64,000 bases of DNA, from the NCBI GenBank assembly GCA_902790595.1, contig CADASL010000002.1, forward strand, positions 263,384-327,383, given 5' to 3'. Shown one piece after another: positions 1 through 7,789 of this stretch. The number at the start of each line of letters is the position of its first letter. Positions within the stretch are counted from its first letter, which is position 1. A program made the position numbers and the translations under genes. The stretch comes from an uncultured Bacteroidales bacterium (GTDB taxonomy: Bacteria > Bacteroidota > Bacteroidia > Bacteroidales > SZUA-534). The notes under the pieces were generated by a model. It saw only the letters and a list, made by a program, of their open reading frames with translations. It searched no databases and was not told where the DNA came from.

Positions 1-141
1 CAAACGGCCCTGCAAACCAAACCCGACGGCAACTCGCTGCAACTCTGCAAGTTGATTTTAGAGAACACAATGGACCGCGAACTCGACCCAACAACAAAGG
101 CCATCGGCTATCTGAAGGAAGAAATCAGGACGCTGTTTTAG
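1..141 (+). CDS. C-terminal fragment of an unidentified gene
   Basis: Frame 1 is open from the first base of the window to a TAG at 139-141, giving the last 46 residues of a protein whose start lies outside. The fragment is hydrophilic, probably helical, and ends in KEEIRTLF. I recognise no family. Its codon use (GC-rich third positions, many gac, ctc and cgc codons) resembles the core genes of the window more than the AT-rich genes at 960-3149, so it may mark the edge of core sequence before the accessory stretch that follows. Confidence 0.5.
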   Translation, partial: QTALQTKPDGNSLQLCKLILENTMDRELDPTTKAIGYLKEEIRTLF

Positions 142-191
142 ATTGGTTTCGGTAACATAGCCCATTAACTTCCATAAGAAAAATATTGCTT

Positions 192-341
192 ATTCCGCTA
201 CGGAACGGCAAAAAAATCGTTTCGTAGCGGATTATAATATACATATTCCGCTACGAACAACTAAAATTTAATTTCGTAGCGGATTATAATGTACTTATTC
301 CGCCACGAATAGCGAAGATTTGGTTTCGTAGCGGATTATAG
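192..341. repeat. Three 52-bp tandem units of alternating inverted arms
   Basis: The arm TTCGTAGCGGATTATA starts at 221, 273 and 325, exactly 52 bp apart. Its inverse, ATTCCGCTACG (ATTCCGCCACG in the third unit), starts at 192, 245 and 297. Each unit can fold as a hairpin with an 11-12 bp stem. Each right arm can also pair with the left arm of the next unit across an AT-rich centre. The spacing between arms is conserved while the spacer sequence differs. No coding potential is seen. It could be a protein-binding array, a REP-like element or the remains of a mobile unit. Confidence 0.75.
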
Positions 342-392
342 CACATTAATGTATTAGACAAAAAGTTATACCCAACCAACAATTATTTTCTT

Positions 393-400
393 ACTTTTGT
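393..400 (+). promoter_or_regulatory. Putative -7 promoter element for the XRE gene at 631
   Basis: TACTTTTG matches the Bacteroidetes -7 consensus TAnnTTTG. No clear -33 TTTG lies at the usual distance. If used, the transcript would start near 407 and carry a leader of about 225 nt holding the nested hairpin at 475-593. Confidence 0.35.
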
Positions 401-474
401 TTAAACACAAACTAAAACAATTTTAACGGACAGATAAATTTATTTAACATATAGATTTTTAGATACTTATCCCA

Positions 475-593
475 ATTGTTGAAAATCGCCAAAATTTAAA
501 ACCATAGAGGATAAGCAAAGCGGTGTTCACGCTTATAGCGTGAGCCGTTTTCGGGCTTATACTATGGTGGGCGTTTGGCGATGCCTCAACAAT
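475..593 (+). promoter_or_regulatory. 119-nt nested hairpin in the leader of an XRE gene
   Basis: Six helices nest in order: 475-482 with 586-593 (ATTGTTGA/TCAACAAT), 485-493 with 574-582 (ATCGCCAAA/TTTGGCGAT), 501-507 with 562-568 (ACCATAG/CTATGGT), 511-516 with 555-560 (ATAAGC/GCTTAT), 517-523 with 545-551 (one G-U pair), and 527-532 with 538-543 (TCACGC/GCGTGA) closing a 5-nt TTATA loop. Every helix is perfect apart from the one wobble, and the internal loops are small. After it, AAGCG (597-601) and CGCTT (621-625) could form a weak stem followed by T residues up to the ATG at 631, resembling an attenuator. It may be a cis-acting leader, a separate small RNA or a DNA hairpin site. Confidence 0.7.
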
Positions 594-630
594 CGTAAGC
601 GGCAAAACGAAATCGGCGAACGCTTTTTTT

Positions 631-867
631 ATGGACAAAACAAACGAGATACACATCGGAAAAATCATTGAAAGCATAATGCGCGAGCAAGGCAGAACAA
701 ACAAATGGCTTGCCGAACGCATCTGCGTCTGTCCGCCAGCCATCAGCAAGATTTACAAGAAGCAATCTATCGATGCCAACCAGATTCTCCTAATCTCGCA
801 AGCCCTCAACGTTGACCTTTTCCACTACTATTCCGAACTTCTGAACCTGCCAAACATTTCCAAATAA
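631..867 (+). CDS. Small XRE-type helix-turn-helix regulator
   Basis: A 78-residue protein made almost entirely of one helix-turn-helix domain (about residues 8-62). WLAERICVCPPAISKIY matches the recognition-helix region of Cro/C1-type (XRE) DNA-binding proteins. It resembles the regulator at 9756-10094: both begin with a HIGxxIxS segment and share a SIDxxQLxxxxxA-like stretch after the recognition helix, so they are probably paralogues. The ATG at 631 follows directly on a run of seven T residues (624-630), so no Shine-Dalgarno is possible there. The nested hairpin at 475-593 lies upstream and an orphan gene follows 92 bp downstream. Target unknown. Confidence 0.75.
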   Translation: MDKTNEIHIGKIIESIMREQGRTNKWLAERICVCPPAISKIYKKQSIDANQILLISQALNVDLFHYYSELLNLPNISK

Positions 868-944
868 GACCGAATAGCGTCCGTTTTAGAAATGTTGATT
901 TTGAGACTGTTGGTGGGGATTGGGTAAATTTGAGGAATTAAAAT

Positions 945-950
945 AGGAGG
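945..950 (+). promoter_or_regulatory. Strong Shine-Dalgarno sequence
   Basis: A full AGGAGG lies 9 nt before the ATG at 960. Such a site is unusual here, where most starts have none. It supports the start at 960 and fits an origin of this gene outside the Bacteroidetes core. Confidence 0.6.
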
Positions 951-959
951 ATTATAGCT

Positions 960-1565
960 ATGTGTAACAAGTATTACAAAACCGGAATCGACAGAGAAAA
1001 GCAATGCATCAATGTATTCGTGAACGACCCTTCATTTATGAACGTAACGAAAGGCATACTCTTGAATTTGTATTATGCAAATGTTAAAGACAGTTACAGT
1101 AGAGTTGACCAATCTACAAAGATTATAGAAGTAAGTTCGAAAGAGAAAATTAACCTTCAAGATTTCGAAAAAGCAGTACAAAGCAGACTTGATGAAGTTG
1201 ATGACGAAATATTTATAATGAGAGAGAAACTTTTGAATATGAAGCTATATGATGCACAAAATAAGTATGACGAGGTTATTTTGAAAATGATGAATGGCGA
1301 GTATGATAGCGAACTTTTCAACGATATGTATATGATAATGGGCATACTAATTGGCGAATTAACGAATATTAACATTATCTCACTTATAAAACAAAACGAA
1401 AGGGCAATTGTTCGGGAAGATAAGTCAGAGGCTGATTTTCATACTCAAACACAACCTTTGTTCTGTGCTACGAATGCGCTAATTGAGAGGGTAAATGAAT
1501 TAAATCTTATTAAACTTCAATCTATATCTAAATCCAAACAAAATTCTATACCAAAACAAAAATGA
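960..1565 (+). CDS. Hypothetical protein, 201 aa
   Basis: I recognise no family. The protein is soluble (no signal peptide or membrane segment), mostly charged and probably helical; residues 65-120 look like a coiled coil (KINLQDFEKAVQSRL, then alternating acidic and hydrophobic residues). Coding sequence is clearly more AT-rich than the housekeeping genes of this window, and the start has a strong AGGAGG. It sits between an XRE regulator and a leucine-rich-repeat surface protein, 30 bp before the latter. Lower GC and lack of known relatives suggest accessory or transferred DNA. Confidence 0.55.
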   Translation: MCNKYYKTGIDREKQCINVFVNDPSFMNVTKGILLNLYYANVKDSYSRVDQSTKIIEVSSKEKINLQDFEKAVQSRLDEVDDEIFIMREKLLNMKLYDAQNKYDEVILKMMNGEYDSELFNDMYMIMGILIGELTNINIISLIKQNERAIVREDKSEADFHTQTQPLFCATNALIERVNELNLIKLQSISKSKQNSIPKQK

Positions 1566-1595
1566 TAATTCACATTAACAATTAAATATTAAAAT

Positions 1596-3149
1596 ATGAA
1601 ACGAATTTTGACATTCATTTTCGCCACAATAATTGCAGGACAAGTTTGGGCGGAAGACTATGATTTTGTATATAATGGTCTATGTTACAATCAGGTAAAT
1701 GGGAAAAAATATACCGCTGAAGTAACGCAACCAGGAACTGGCAAGCATTATCAAGCGACAACTATAACGATTCCTGAAAAAGCCGTCTGGTTCTTAGGAT
1801 TAATGGATGGTTCTGTAGAATTTTCTGTTGTTGGAATTGGTAGTTCTGCATTTTGGGGATGTTCGAACCTAAATTCTATATCCATTCCGAATTCTATAAA
1901 CTACATTGACAAAGATGCATTTTCTGGTTGTAGTTCATTGGACTCAATTACTATTCCAAATTCTGTAAAAACAATTGGGGAATGGGCTTTTTGCAACTGT
2001 AAAAGCCTCACATCGATTACTATCCCAAATTCTGTAACAGAAATCGGTGATGAAGCATTCTTGGGTTGCTCAAATCTTACTTCAATAATCATAGAAAGTG
2101 ATATTGATGTTAGATATGCACAATTGTACTTTACAAAAGACAGTATCCGTTATCAGGTAAGGAACAATGGCATTGTCGAAGTAGCTTCAAGGGTGTGGAA
2201 CAGCAACCAGACTCTCGTAGACGGGGCAACATACTATTCGGGAAGAATCATAATACCTTCGACAATTATTGCTGGCGACACCTTTTCAGTGAATGGTATT
2301 AGCAATGGTGCATTTAGAGATTGCATTAATTTGGAATCAGTAATTATTCCTAATTCAGCCACCAGCATCGGTCCCTATGCATTTGAAGGCTGTACTAATC
2401 TAAAAGAAGTAATCATACCTGAATCAGTTACAAGCATTGATTGGGATGCATTTAAAGGCTGCAACAACTTGCAATACTATGAATACGATAATGCCTTGTA
2501 TTTGGGAAATGACGATAACCCATATTTGTGGCTGATAAAAGCTAAGTCGAAAGACATATCATCGTGCGAAATAAACGGCAATTGTAAGTATATTGCTACA
2601 GATGCATTTATCGGATGCAAGAGCCTTAAGACAGTACTCATTCCTAATTCAGTAATCAAAATAGGCAACCTTGCGTTTTATGGTTGTAGCAACCTTGAAT
2701 CAGTTTCCATTCCTAATTCAGTAACAGAAATTGGCAACCGTGCGTTTATAAGCTGCAATAACCTTTCTGTGGTTACCATTCCTGAATCTGTAACAAAAAT
2801 TGATTATAGTGCTTTTTATGGCTGTAGTAACTTGACTATATACTGCGAGGCAAGTTCCCAACCAAAAGGATGGAATAAAAGATGGAACGAAGATAACCTA
2901 CCAGTAGTTTGGGGATACAACCCAACCTCCATCGCAGAATCCGCCGCCAACGCCATCAACATCTACGCCCACCGCAACACCATTGTTGTTGAAAACGCCA
3001 CCGATGAAATTCGCGTTTATGATGCAATGGGCGCATTGGTTTGTAGTGACGCGATTCATCGCATCCGCGCGGAAATAACTGTCAACGGCACAGGTGTTTA
3101 CATTGTAAAAACTGGCAGTATAGTGAAACGGGTGATGGTGAATGATTAA
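1596..3149 (+). CDS. BspA-type leucine-rich-repeat protein with T9SS sorting domain
   Basis: A 517-residue exported protein. Residues 1-19 form a signal peptide ending in VWA. About ten LRR_5 repeats with the consensus SIPNSVTEIGDEAFxGCSNL fill roughly residues 80-165 and 235-425. Between them is a non-repeat insert (about 165-230). The last 75 residues (INIYAHRNTIVVENATDEI through VYDAMGALV to GVYIVKTGSIVKRVMVND) match the type A C-terminal sorting domain of type IX secretion cargo. It is therefore expected on the cell surface. BspA-like proteins of Treponema and Tannerella bind host or matrix proteins; that role is only an analogy here. Confidence 0.85.
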   Translation: MKRILTFIFATIIAGQVWAEDYDFVYNGLCYNQVNGKKYTAEVTQPGTGKHYQATTITIPEKAVWFLGLMDGSVEFSVVGIGSSAFWGCSNLNSISIPNSINYIDKDAFSGCSSLDSITIPNSVKTIGEWAFCNCKSLTSITIPNSVTEIGDEAFLGCSNLTSIIIESDIDVRYAQLYFTKDSIRYQVRNNGIVEVASRVWNSNQTLVDGATYYSGRIIIPSTIIAGDTFSVNGISNGAFRDCINLESVIIPNSATSIGPYAFEGCTNLKEVIIPESVTSIDWDAFKGCNNLQYYEYDNALYLGNDDNPYLWLIKAKSKDISSCEINGNCKYIATDAFIGCKSLKTVLIPNSVIKIGNLAFYGCSNLESVSIPNSVTEIGNRAFISCNNLSVVTIPESVTKIDYSAFYGCSNLTIYCEASSQPKGWNKRWNEDNLPVVWGYNPTSIAESAANAINIYAHRNTIVVENATDEIRVYDAMGALVCSDAIHRIRAEITVNGTGVYIVKTGSIVKRVMVND

Positions 3150-3167
3150 TATCAAATTAAAAACAAA

Positions 3168-3203
3168 AGAGCCGTGAGAATTGTCTCACGGCTCTTTTGT
3201 TTT
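3168..3203. terminator. Bidirectional rho-independent terminator
   Basis: AGAGCCGTGAGA - ATTG - TCTCACGGCTCT is a perfect 12-bp stem flanked by A and T runs on the two sides. It lies between the convergent genes ending at 3149 (+) and 3218 (-) and can serve both. Confidence 0.9.
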
Positions 3204-3217
3204 ATATGCGGTCGCTT

Positions 3218-4297
3218 TTATTTATTAAGCACCGGGAACAAATATTTGTAAATGCTACTTAATTCAGCCTGCAAGTCGGGTGAATCGGCGGTTACTGCAA
3301 TCACAGCATCTTGGTCGGGCATTACAATAATGTATTGGCCGCGGGCGCCGTCGGCACGATAGGCGTTGTCGGGGCAGCGCCACATTTGGTAACCGTAGCC
3401 AAGCAGCCACGCGCAGTTGTCGGTGGTCAAACCTTTAGCCTCAACCTCATCGGGACGAGTACCTGCCGGGACAGACGGCACTTGGCAAGCCGACGCTTCA
3501 GCCACCCACTCGCGGCTCAACAGTTGCTTGCCTTCCCATTGGCCATGCTGCAAAAAGAGTTGGCCGAACTTCAGCATATCCTCCGTCTTGATAAAAAGTC
3601 CCCATCCGCCGCAGTTAATGCCTTGCGGACTCTCGTCCCAACGTGGTTTCTCGATATGCAGCGGCTCGAAAAGACGCGGCGTGAGAAAATCGACAACTTT
3701 CTGACCTGTAATCTTTTGCACAATAGCAGAAAGCATATAAGTGCCGATTGAATTGTAGCAGTACCACGTGCCCGGCTCCTTGGTGACGGGGTGCTCAAGA
3801 AAGGCCGAAACCCAATTAGTACTGTCGCCGTTGCGACGAACGCTTGGCTCGGTTTCGTGGCCGCAGTTCATTGTGAGCAGGTCGCGAACGGTCATCGCTT
3901 TCAGATTATCGGAGACTTCGGCTGGCAATTGGTCGGGAAAGAAATCGACAACCTTGTCGGTAACCTTCAACTTGCCATTATCGACAAGCATACCGACAGC
4001 CGTTGCGCAAAACGATTTGCTGACAGAGTGCATCACGTGCGGAGTGTCGGCCGCACCGCCGTTCACCCATTTTTCGTAAATCACTTTACCGTGTTGGGCA
4101 ATCATCACGCTCTGAAGTGTCACGCCATCAAGCGTGTCAGTGTAGGCGATAAGTTCGTCGGCAGCTGCGGTGATTTCGGCGACAGCCTCGCCTCGTGGCA
4201 TTTGTGCGTTGTCTGTCGCCTGTTTCGGCGAGTTTGAGCACGACTGCGTCATCAGCAACATTCCTACTGACGCAACAAAAAACGAGATTGTTCTCAT
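3218..4297 (-). CDS. Beta-lactamase-related serine hydrolase lipoprotein
   Basis: A 359-residue lipoprotein: the signal peptide ends in LMTQSC with Cys20 as lipidation site. The class C beta-lactamase/D-alanyl peptidase fold is indicated by SVSK (nucleophile Ser91, Lys94), by WYCYNSIGTY in the place of the YxN motif, and by a C-terminal GARGQY in the place of the usual HTG/KTG-type motif. The variant third motif suggests an esterase or peptidase of COG1680 type rather than a true beta-lactamase. It is probably anchored in the periplasm or outer membrane. It is transcribed alone; a promoter lies at 4410-4440 and it shares a terminator with the convergent LRR gene. Confidence 0.8.
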   Translation of the reverse strand: MRTISFFVASVGMLLMTQSCSNSPKQATDNAQMPRGEAVAEITAAADELIAYTDTLDGVTLQSVMIAQHGKVIYEKWVNGGAADTPHVMHSVSKSFCATAVGMLVDNGKLKVTDKVVDFFPDQLPAEVSDNLKAMTVRDLLTMNCGHETEPSVRRNGDSTNWVSAFLEHPVTKEPGTWYCYNSIGTYMLSAIVQKITGQKVVDFLTPRLFEPLHIEKPRWDESPQGINCGGWGLFIKTEDMLKFGQLFLQHGQWEGKQLLSREWVAEASACQVPSVPAGTRPDEVEAKGLTTDNCAWLLGYGYQMWRCPDNAYRADGARGQYIIVMPDQDAVIAVTADSPDLQAELSSIYKYLFPVLNK

Positions 4298-4409
4298 AGA
4301 AATAAATTTTTAGGAGGCCTCGGCAGACCGTTGATTTCTGCTGAATGCCAATTATAAATATGTCAATGGCATTGCCAATCCGGCTGATTACGAATCACAA
4401 AACCGACTT

Positions 4410-4440
4410 TAAAGATAGCGAACGGATTTAAATATGCAAC
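4410..4440 (-). promoter_or_regulatory. Putative promoter of the serine hydrolase gene
   Basis: On the minus strand TATCTTTA (4410-4417) stands 19 nt after GTTG (4437-4440), close to the Bacteroidetes -33 TTTG / -7 TAnnTTTG layout. Confidence 0.4.
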
Positions 4441-4454
4441 TGAAATGCAGACAG

Positions 4455-5195
4455 TTAGCGAGAAAAATCTGCCACAGCGCGAGAGATTTCCTCAACCAAC
4501 CCATAGTTACTCTCAATCGAAGTGCCAACCACGACAATGTCGGCGCCTGATTTTAAGGCAGTTGTGACATCGGCTGCCGAACGCAGACCACCGCCGACAA
4601 TCAGTGGCAGACCAACCGCACGGCGCACGGCCGCAATCATTTCGGCACTGACGGGCTTGGCGGCACCGCTTCCGCCTTCCAGATAAATGGCCTTCAAGCC
4701 CAACATCTGACCAGCCAGAGCCGTAGCCACTGCAATGTCGGTTTTGTTGTAAGGTATTGGCATTGTGTTGCTTATGTAGCGAACCGAAGTGTAGTTTTCT
4801 TCGCCAATCAGCATATAGCCCGTGGGCAGAATCTCAATGCCAGATTTGGCCAAAGCGGGTGCCGCCTGCACGTGCTGACCGATAAGAAATTCGGGGTTGC
4901 GGCCCGAAATAAGCGATAGCAGCAGAATACCGTCGGCCTTGTCAGTTACTTGCATCGCACTACCTGGAAACAGAATCACAGGCTTTTGTGTGTTGCGTTT
5001 CAAAGTGGCCACAGTAGCGTCGATATTGCTAAACAGCAGACTTCCGCCAACCAAAACAATATCGGGCCCAGCGGGCGAGTTGATTTTTTCGGTTAGGCGC
5101 AGCAAATCGGATTCATTCTGCTTGTCGGGGTCGATAAGCAGGGCGAACATTTTGCGGCCTTTGGCAATATTTTCTTGAATATCAGTCAGTAACAT
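4455..5195 (-). CDS. Geranylgeranylglyceryl/heptaprenylglyceryl phosphate synthase-like enzyme
   Basis: A 246-residue (beta/alpha)8 protein of the PcrB/GGGPS family. This family joins glycerol-1-phosphate to a polyprenyl diphosphate by an ether bond. Visible motifs: LLIDPDKQ near the N-terminus (Mg/diphosphate region), VLVGGSLLF, YLEGGSGAAKPV, VGGGLRSAADV and GADIVVVGTSIE, which together build the phosphate-binding site. The length is normal. In archaea this enzyme makes membrane lipids; Bacteroidetes carry a group II form whose role is less clear. It is last in the ssb-gldE-gldD-PPTase operon, 11 bp after the phosphopantetheinyl transferase gene. Confidence 0.85.
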   Translation of the reverse strand: MLLTDIQENIAKGRKMFALLIDPDKQNESDLLRLTEKINSPAGPDIVLVGGSLLFSNIDATVATLKRNTQKPVILFPGSAMQVTDKADGILLLSLISGRNPEFLIGQHVQAAPALAKSGIEILPTGYMLIGEENYTSVRYISNTMPIPYNKTDIAVATALAGQMLGLKAIYLEGGSGAAKPVSAEMIAAVRRAVGLPLIVGGGLRSAADVTTALKSGADIVVVGTSIESNYGLVEEISRAVADFSR

Positions 5196-5206
5196 ATTCC
5201 GTTATT

Positions 5207-5830
5207 CTACCCGATAATATACGACAAAATATTGTCGCCGATTAGTTGCGAGTGGCAGTTTTTACTGACAGGCGCGTTTTTACGTATAACAATATTATAA
5301 TCAGCCACTTGCGTGAAGTTTGGATTTTCTTCAATCTCAACTTCGGTGTGCTCCAGTCCGCAGCCAATCAACTTATAGGCGGCTTCCTTGACCGTCCAGA
5401 CAAGAGTGTGCTCAGTATCGGTTTTGCACCAATCCAATTCACTGCCAGTCAGGAATTTATGGCGGACTTTTGTTGTCCGTGCGGTAATCTGCTCAATGTC
5501 GATACCCAAATTCTGTTTGGCCACCATCACGGCCACCATATTTTTTGAGTGCGAAATTGATATAAAACCCTTGTTTTCAGTGATATATGGTTTACCGTTG
5601 CTGTCGTGGGCAATAGTTACATCGCGGTTGAGCAACTCGCGCAGCACGATTCGCGTTGTGAGCCATTCGGTGCGGCGGCGGTCGTTGCCAATTTGCTCAT
5701 ACACAGCCTTATCCGCATCGTGCAAACAAATCATAGGCAAAAGTTGCTCTGCCGTCTCCTGTTTGCTCCAAACACCTAATACAGCATCGCCAATCGTCTG
5801 TGTAAATAGCAGTGGCATAGTTAGTTCCAA
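5207..5830 (-). CDS. 4'-phosphopantetheinyl transferase (Sfp type)
   Basis: A 207-residue enzyme of the Sfp/AcpT superfamily, which moves phosphopantetheine from CoA to a carrier-protein serine. Diagnostic motifs are ISISHSKNMVAVMVA, LGIDIEQI (Mg-binding Asp/Glu) and WTVKEAAYKLIG (the W-x-x-K-E-A-x-x-K signature). The start at 5830 overlaps the end of gldD by 10 bp; a second ATG at 5818 would overlap by less and is as likely. It sits in the gld operon, as in other Bacteroidetes. Its carrier protein is not in this window. Confidence 0.85.
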   Translation of the reverse strand: MELTMPLLFTQTIGDAVLGVWSKQETAEQLLPMICLHDADKAVYEQIGNDRRRTEWLTTRIVLRELLNRDVTIAHDSNGKPYITENKGFISISHSKNMVAVMVAKQNLGIDIEQITARTTKVRHKFLTGSELDWCKTDTEHTLVWTVKEAAYKLIGCGLEHTEVEIEENPNFTQVADYNIVIRKNAPVSKNCHSQLIGDNILSYIIG

Positions 5831-6390
5831 CTAAAAGTCTCAATCAGGTGCTTGATATCGGCGTTAATGAAATCGAGCATCGGCGCGAGCGAATCTTTGT
5901 TTGGCACCACGTTGAAATAGAGCGCGCCGCGCACAAAATGGCGCACGCTGTCAGTCACATAGAACTGCACGTTCGACGCCGCATCGCCGCTGATTTCGTA
6001 AAGCAGACCATAAACCTTGCGGTCAGGATTGTCGTACGGCGTCTCGCTAATGGCATCGGCTTTTATTGTGTGCTTATACACAAAGTTGTGTGCATCAGTA
6101 ATATAACTATCCAAATTATGGTCGATTGCCTTGTAACTCAAATGGATTTTCGCGTTGAGCGACTTGAAGTTGACATCGGCCCAATAGCGCTCGTCGGGAT
6201 TCTTGCTGTTGCGCAAATCGAAGGTTGCGTAAGTTGGGTACTCAAACGCATACGGCACCTTACAATCGATTGATTGATAAGTTTTTTCAGGCATATCGAC
6301 ACGAAAATAGCCGCGCGGTTTCGGCACATAGTCGTTGCCGCAAGACACCAGCATCGCGACAAGCGCAAACAGTGAAACGATTTTTGTCAT
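5821..6390 (-). CDS. gldD: Gliding motility lipoprotein GldD
   Basis: A 189-residue lipoprotein with signal sequence MTKIVSLFALVAMLVSC; Cys17 follows a good lipobox. The body (PKPRGYFRVDMPEKTYQ, then YAFEYPTYATF) is the conserved GldD domain. GldD is needed for gliding in Flavobacterium johnsoniae but also occurs in non-gliding Bacteroidetes with no clear biochemical role. The ATG at 6390 is chosen because it starts the signal peptide; the reading frame stays open upstream to 6453 but would place 21 polar residues before it. It lies 31 bp after gldE and overlaps the next gene slightly. Confidence 0.88.
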   Translation of the reverse strand: MTKIVSLFALVAMLVSCGNDYVPKPRGYFRVDMPEKTYQSIDCKVPYAFEYPTYATFDLRNSKNPDERYWADVNFKSLNAKIHLSYKAIDHNLDSYITDAHNFVYKHTIKADAISETPYDNPDRKVYGLLYEISGDAASNVQFYVTDSVRHFVRGALYFNVVPNKDSLAPMLDFINADIKHLIETFSWN

Positions 6391-6421
6391 AATCAGCAAT
6401 TTGGTTGCAAAGGTAGCCAAA

Positions 6422-7768
6422 TCATTGGTCGGCAGGTGCGGGTTCGACGGCAATTTTGCGGTGCACCTTCACCGAAGTGATTCGCCGCCTATCTACCTCA
6501 AGGACAGTAAATTCGAAGCCGCAGCACTCAAAACGCTCGTTCTTGCGCGGCAGTTCGCCTTTCATCTCCAGAATCAGTCCAGCCAGCGACTCCGACTCGC
6601 CTTGCGCCTCGGCAAATGTCTCGGAATCAATCTCCAACTCATCGCAGAAATCCGAAAGCAGCGTTTTGCCTTTGAAAATATAGGTGTTCTCATCGACGCG
6701 CGTGAAGTCGGATTCCTCCTCGTCGAACTCATCGGAAATGTCGCCCACAATCATCTCAATAATGTCCTCCATCGTCACCAGGCCCGACGTGCCGCCGTAC
6801 TCATCGACCACTATGGCCATATGGTTTTTCTGCATCTGCAACTCCTCAAGCAACTCATTGATTTTCTTGTTCTCGGGCACAAAATGCGGCGGACGGATAA
6901 GCGTCATCCACTTGAAGCCGTTTTTGTTGTTCACATACGGCAGCAAGTCTTTAATATACAGAATACCAGATATTTGGTCGAACGTGTCGGTGTAAACGGG
7001 AATGCGCGAATAACCCGATTCGGTGATTTTTTTCAGCACCTGCTCAAACGGCTCCTTCGACTCAATGGCCACCATATCCACCCGCGGGCACATAATCTCC
7101 GAAACCTCAATGTTGCCAAACTCGATAATGCCCTTCAGCATCTCGCGCTCGCTCATCAAGCCTGTCGGATTTTCTTCAATCACGTCGGACAGTTCGTCCA
7201 TCGAAATTGACTGATTCTTATGTATTTGCAACTCAACGTGACGATTGTTGCGAGCCACGAAGAACGTCAGCGGCTTCATTATCTTGCTCATTATCAGCAG
7301 TGGAATCGACATAAAGCCGATTATCCCGTCGGGATTTTGGCGGGCGAGCATTTTAGGCATCACCTCGCAAAAAACAAGCAGTATCGGTGTAATGATAACT
7401 ACCTGAAGAACAAGGCATAACGCGGGGTGCAGAAACGAAAGCGGCTGACGCGTGACGTACATAAACAGTATGGCGACGGCCACATAGTTAATGCAATTGA
7501 GCACCGACGTGAGCGCAAGCAGTTCCTCAGGTTTGTCGATAAATTTGAGTGCTGTGCGGGCGGTGATTTTCTTGCTTTTGCGCAAAGTTCTGATTTGTTG
7601 TGTGTTAATCGACAGAAAAGCAACTTTGCTGCCCGACACAAGTGCGGCGGCTATCATTAGCAGAACGCCAGCAACTATTGCGGCAATCAGCGCCGCATCT
7701 GTTGAAAAGCAAGAGCCAATTGCTTGTAAATCAGCAACTGTCTCTTGCGTATAAGGGTCGTTTTCCAA
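6422..7768 (-). CDS. gldE: Gliding-associated CNNM/CorC-type membrane protein GldE
   Basis: A 448-residue membrane protein. N-terminal DUF21/CNNM domain with about four membrane helices (roughly residues 25-180, including ITPILLVFCEVMPKMLA), then two CBS domains (about 215-335; MCPRVDMVAIES and VVDEYGGTSGLVTMEDIIE), then a CorC_HlyC domain to about residue 435. The family includes magnesium and cobalt efflux proteins. GldE is the paralogue linked to gldD; overexpression partly rescues some gldB mutants in Flavobacterium (known for the family, not tested here). It lies between ssb (21 bp upstream) and gldD. Confidence 0.88.
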   Translation of the reverse strand: MENDPYTQETVADLQAIGSCFSTDAALIAAIVAGVLLMIAAALVSGSKVAFLSINTQQIRTLRKSKKITARTALKFIDKPEELLALTSVLNCINYVAVAILFMYVTRQPLSFLHPALCLVLQVVIITPILLVFCEVMPKMLARQNPDGIIGFMSIPLLIMSKIMKPLTFFVARNNRHVELQIHKNQSISMDELSDVIEENPTGLMSEREMLKGIIEFGNIEVSEIMCPRVDMVAIESKEPFEQVLKKITESGYSRIPVYTDTFDQISGILYIKDLLPYVNNKNGFKWMTLIRPPHFVPENKKINELLEELQMQKNHMAIVVDEYGGTSGLVTMEDIIEMIVGDISDEFDEEESDFTRVDENTYIFKGKTLLSDFCDELEIDSETFAEAQGESESLAGLILEMKGELPRKNERFECCGFEFTVLEVDRRRITSVKVHRKIAVEPAPADQ

Positions 7769-7789
7769 AATCTATGCTATTGGTTAAAC

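Noticed and set aside
192..341. Possible CRISPR array
   Set aside because: The repeated arms alternate in orientation, only three units exist, spacers are about 17-25 bp and vary in length, and no cas gene is near.
475..593. Retron msr-msd RNA or integron attC site
   Set aside because: No reverse transcriptase or integron integrase lies nearby, and the conserved core sites of attC (GTTRRRY and its partner) were not found at the base of the hairpin.
459..749. Minus-strand reading frame over the hairpin region
   Set aside because: It is antisense to the XRE gene, has no family-like sequence and owes its length to the paired arms.
3311..4237. Plus-strand reading frames within the serine hydrolase gene
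   Set aside because: They are antisense frames of a gene with clear catalytic motifs; sequences are low in complexity and match nothing.
3218..4297. Antibiotic-resistance beta-lactamase
   Set aside because: The third active-site motif is altered and the protein is a lipoprotein of the broad COG1680 group, so resistance should not be inferred.
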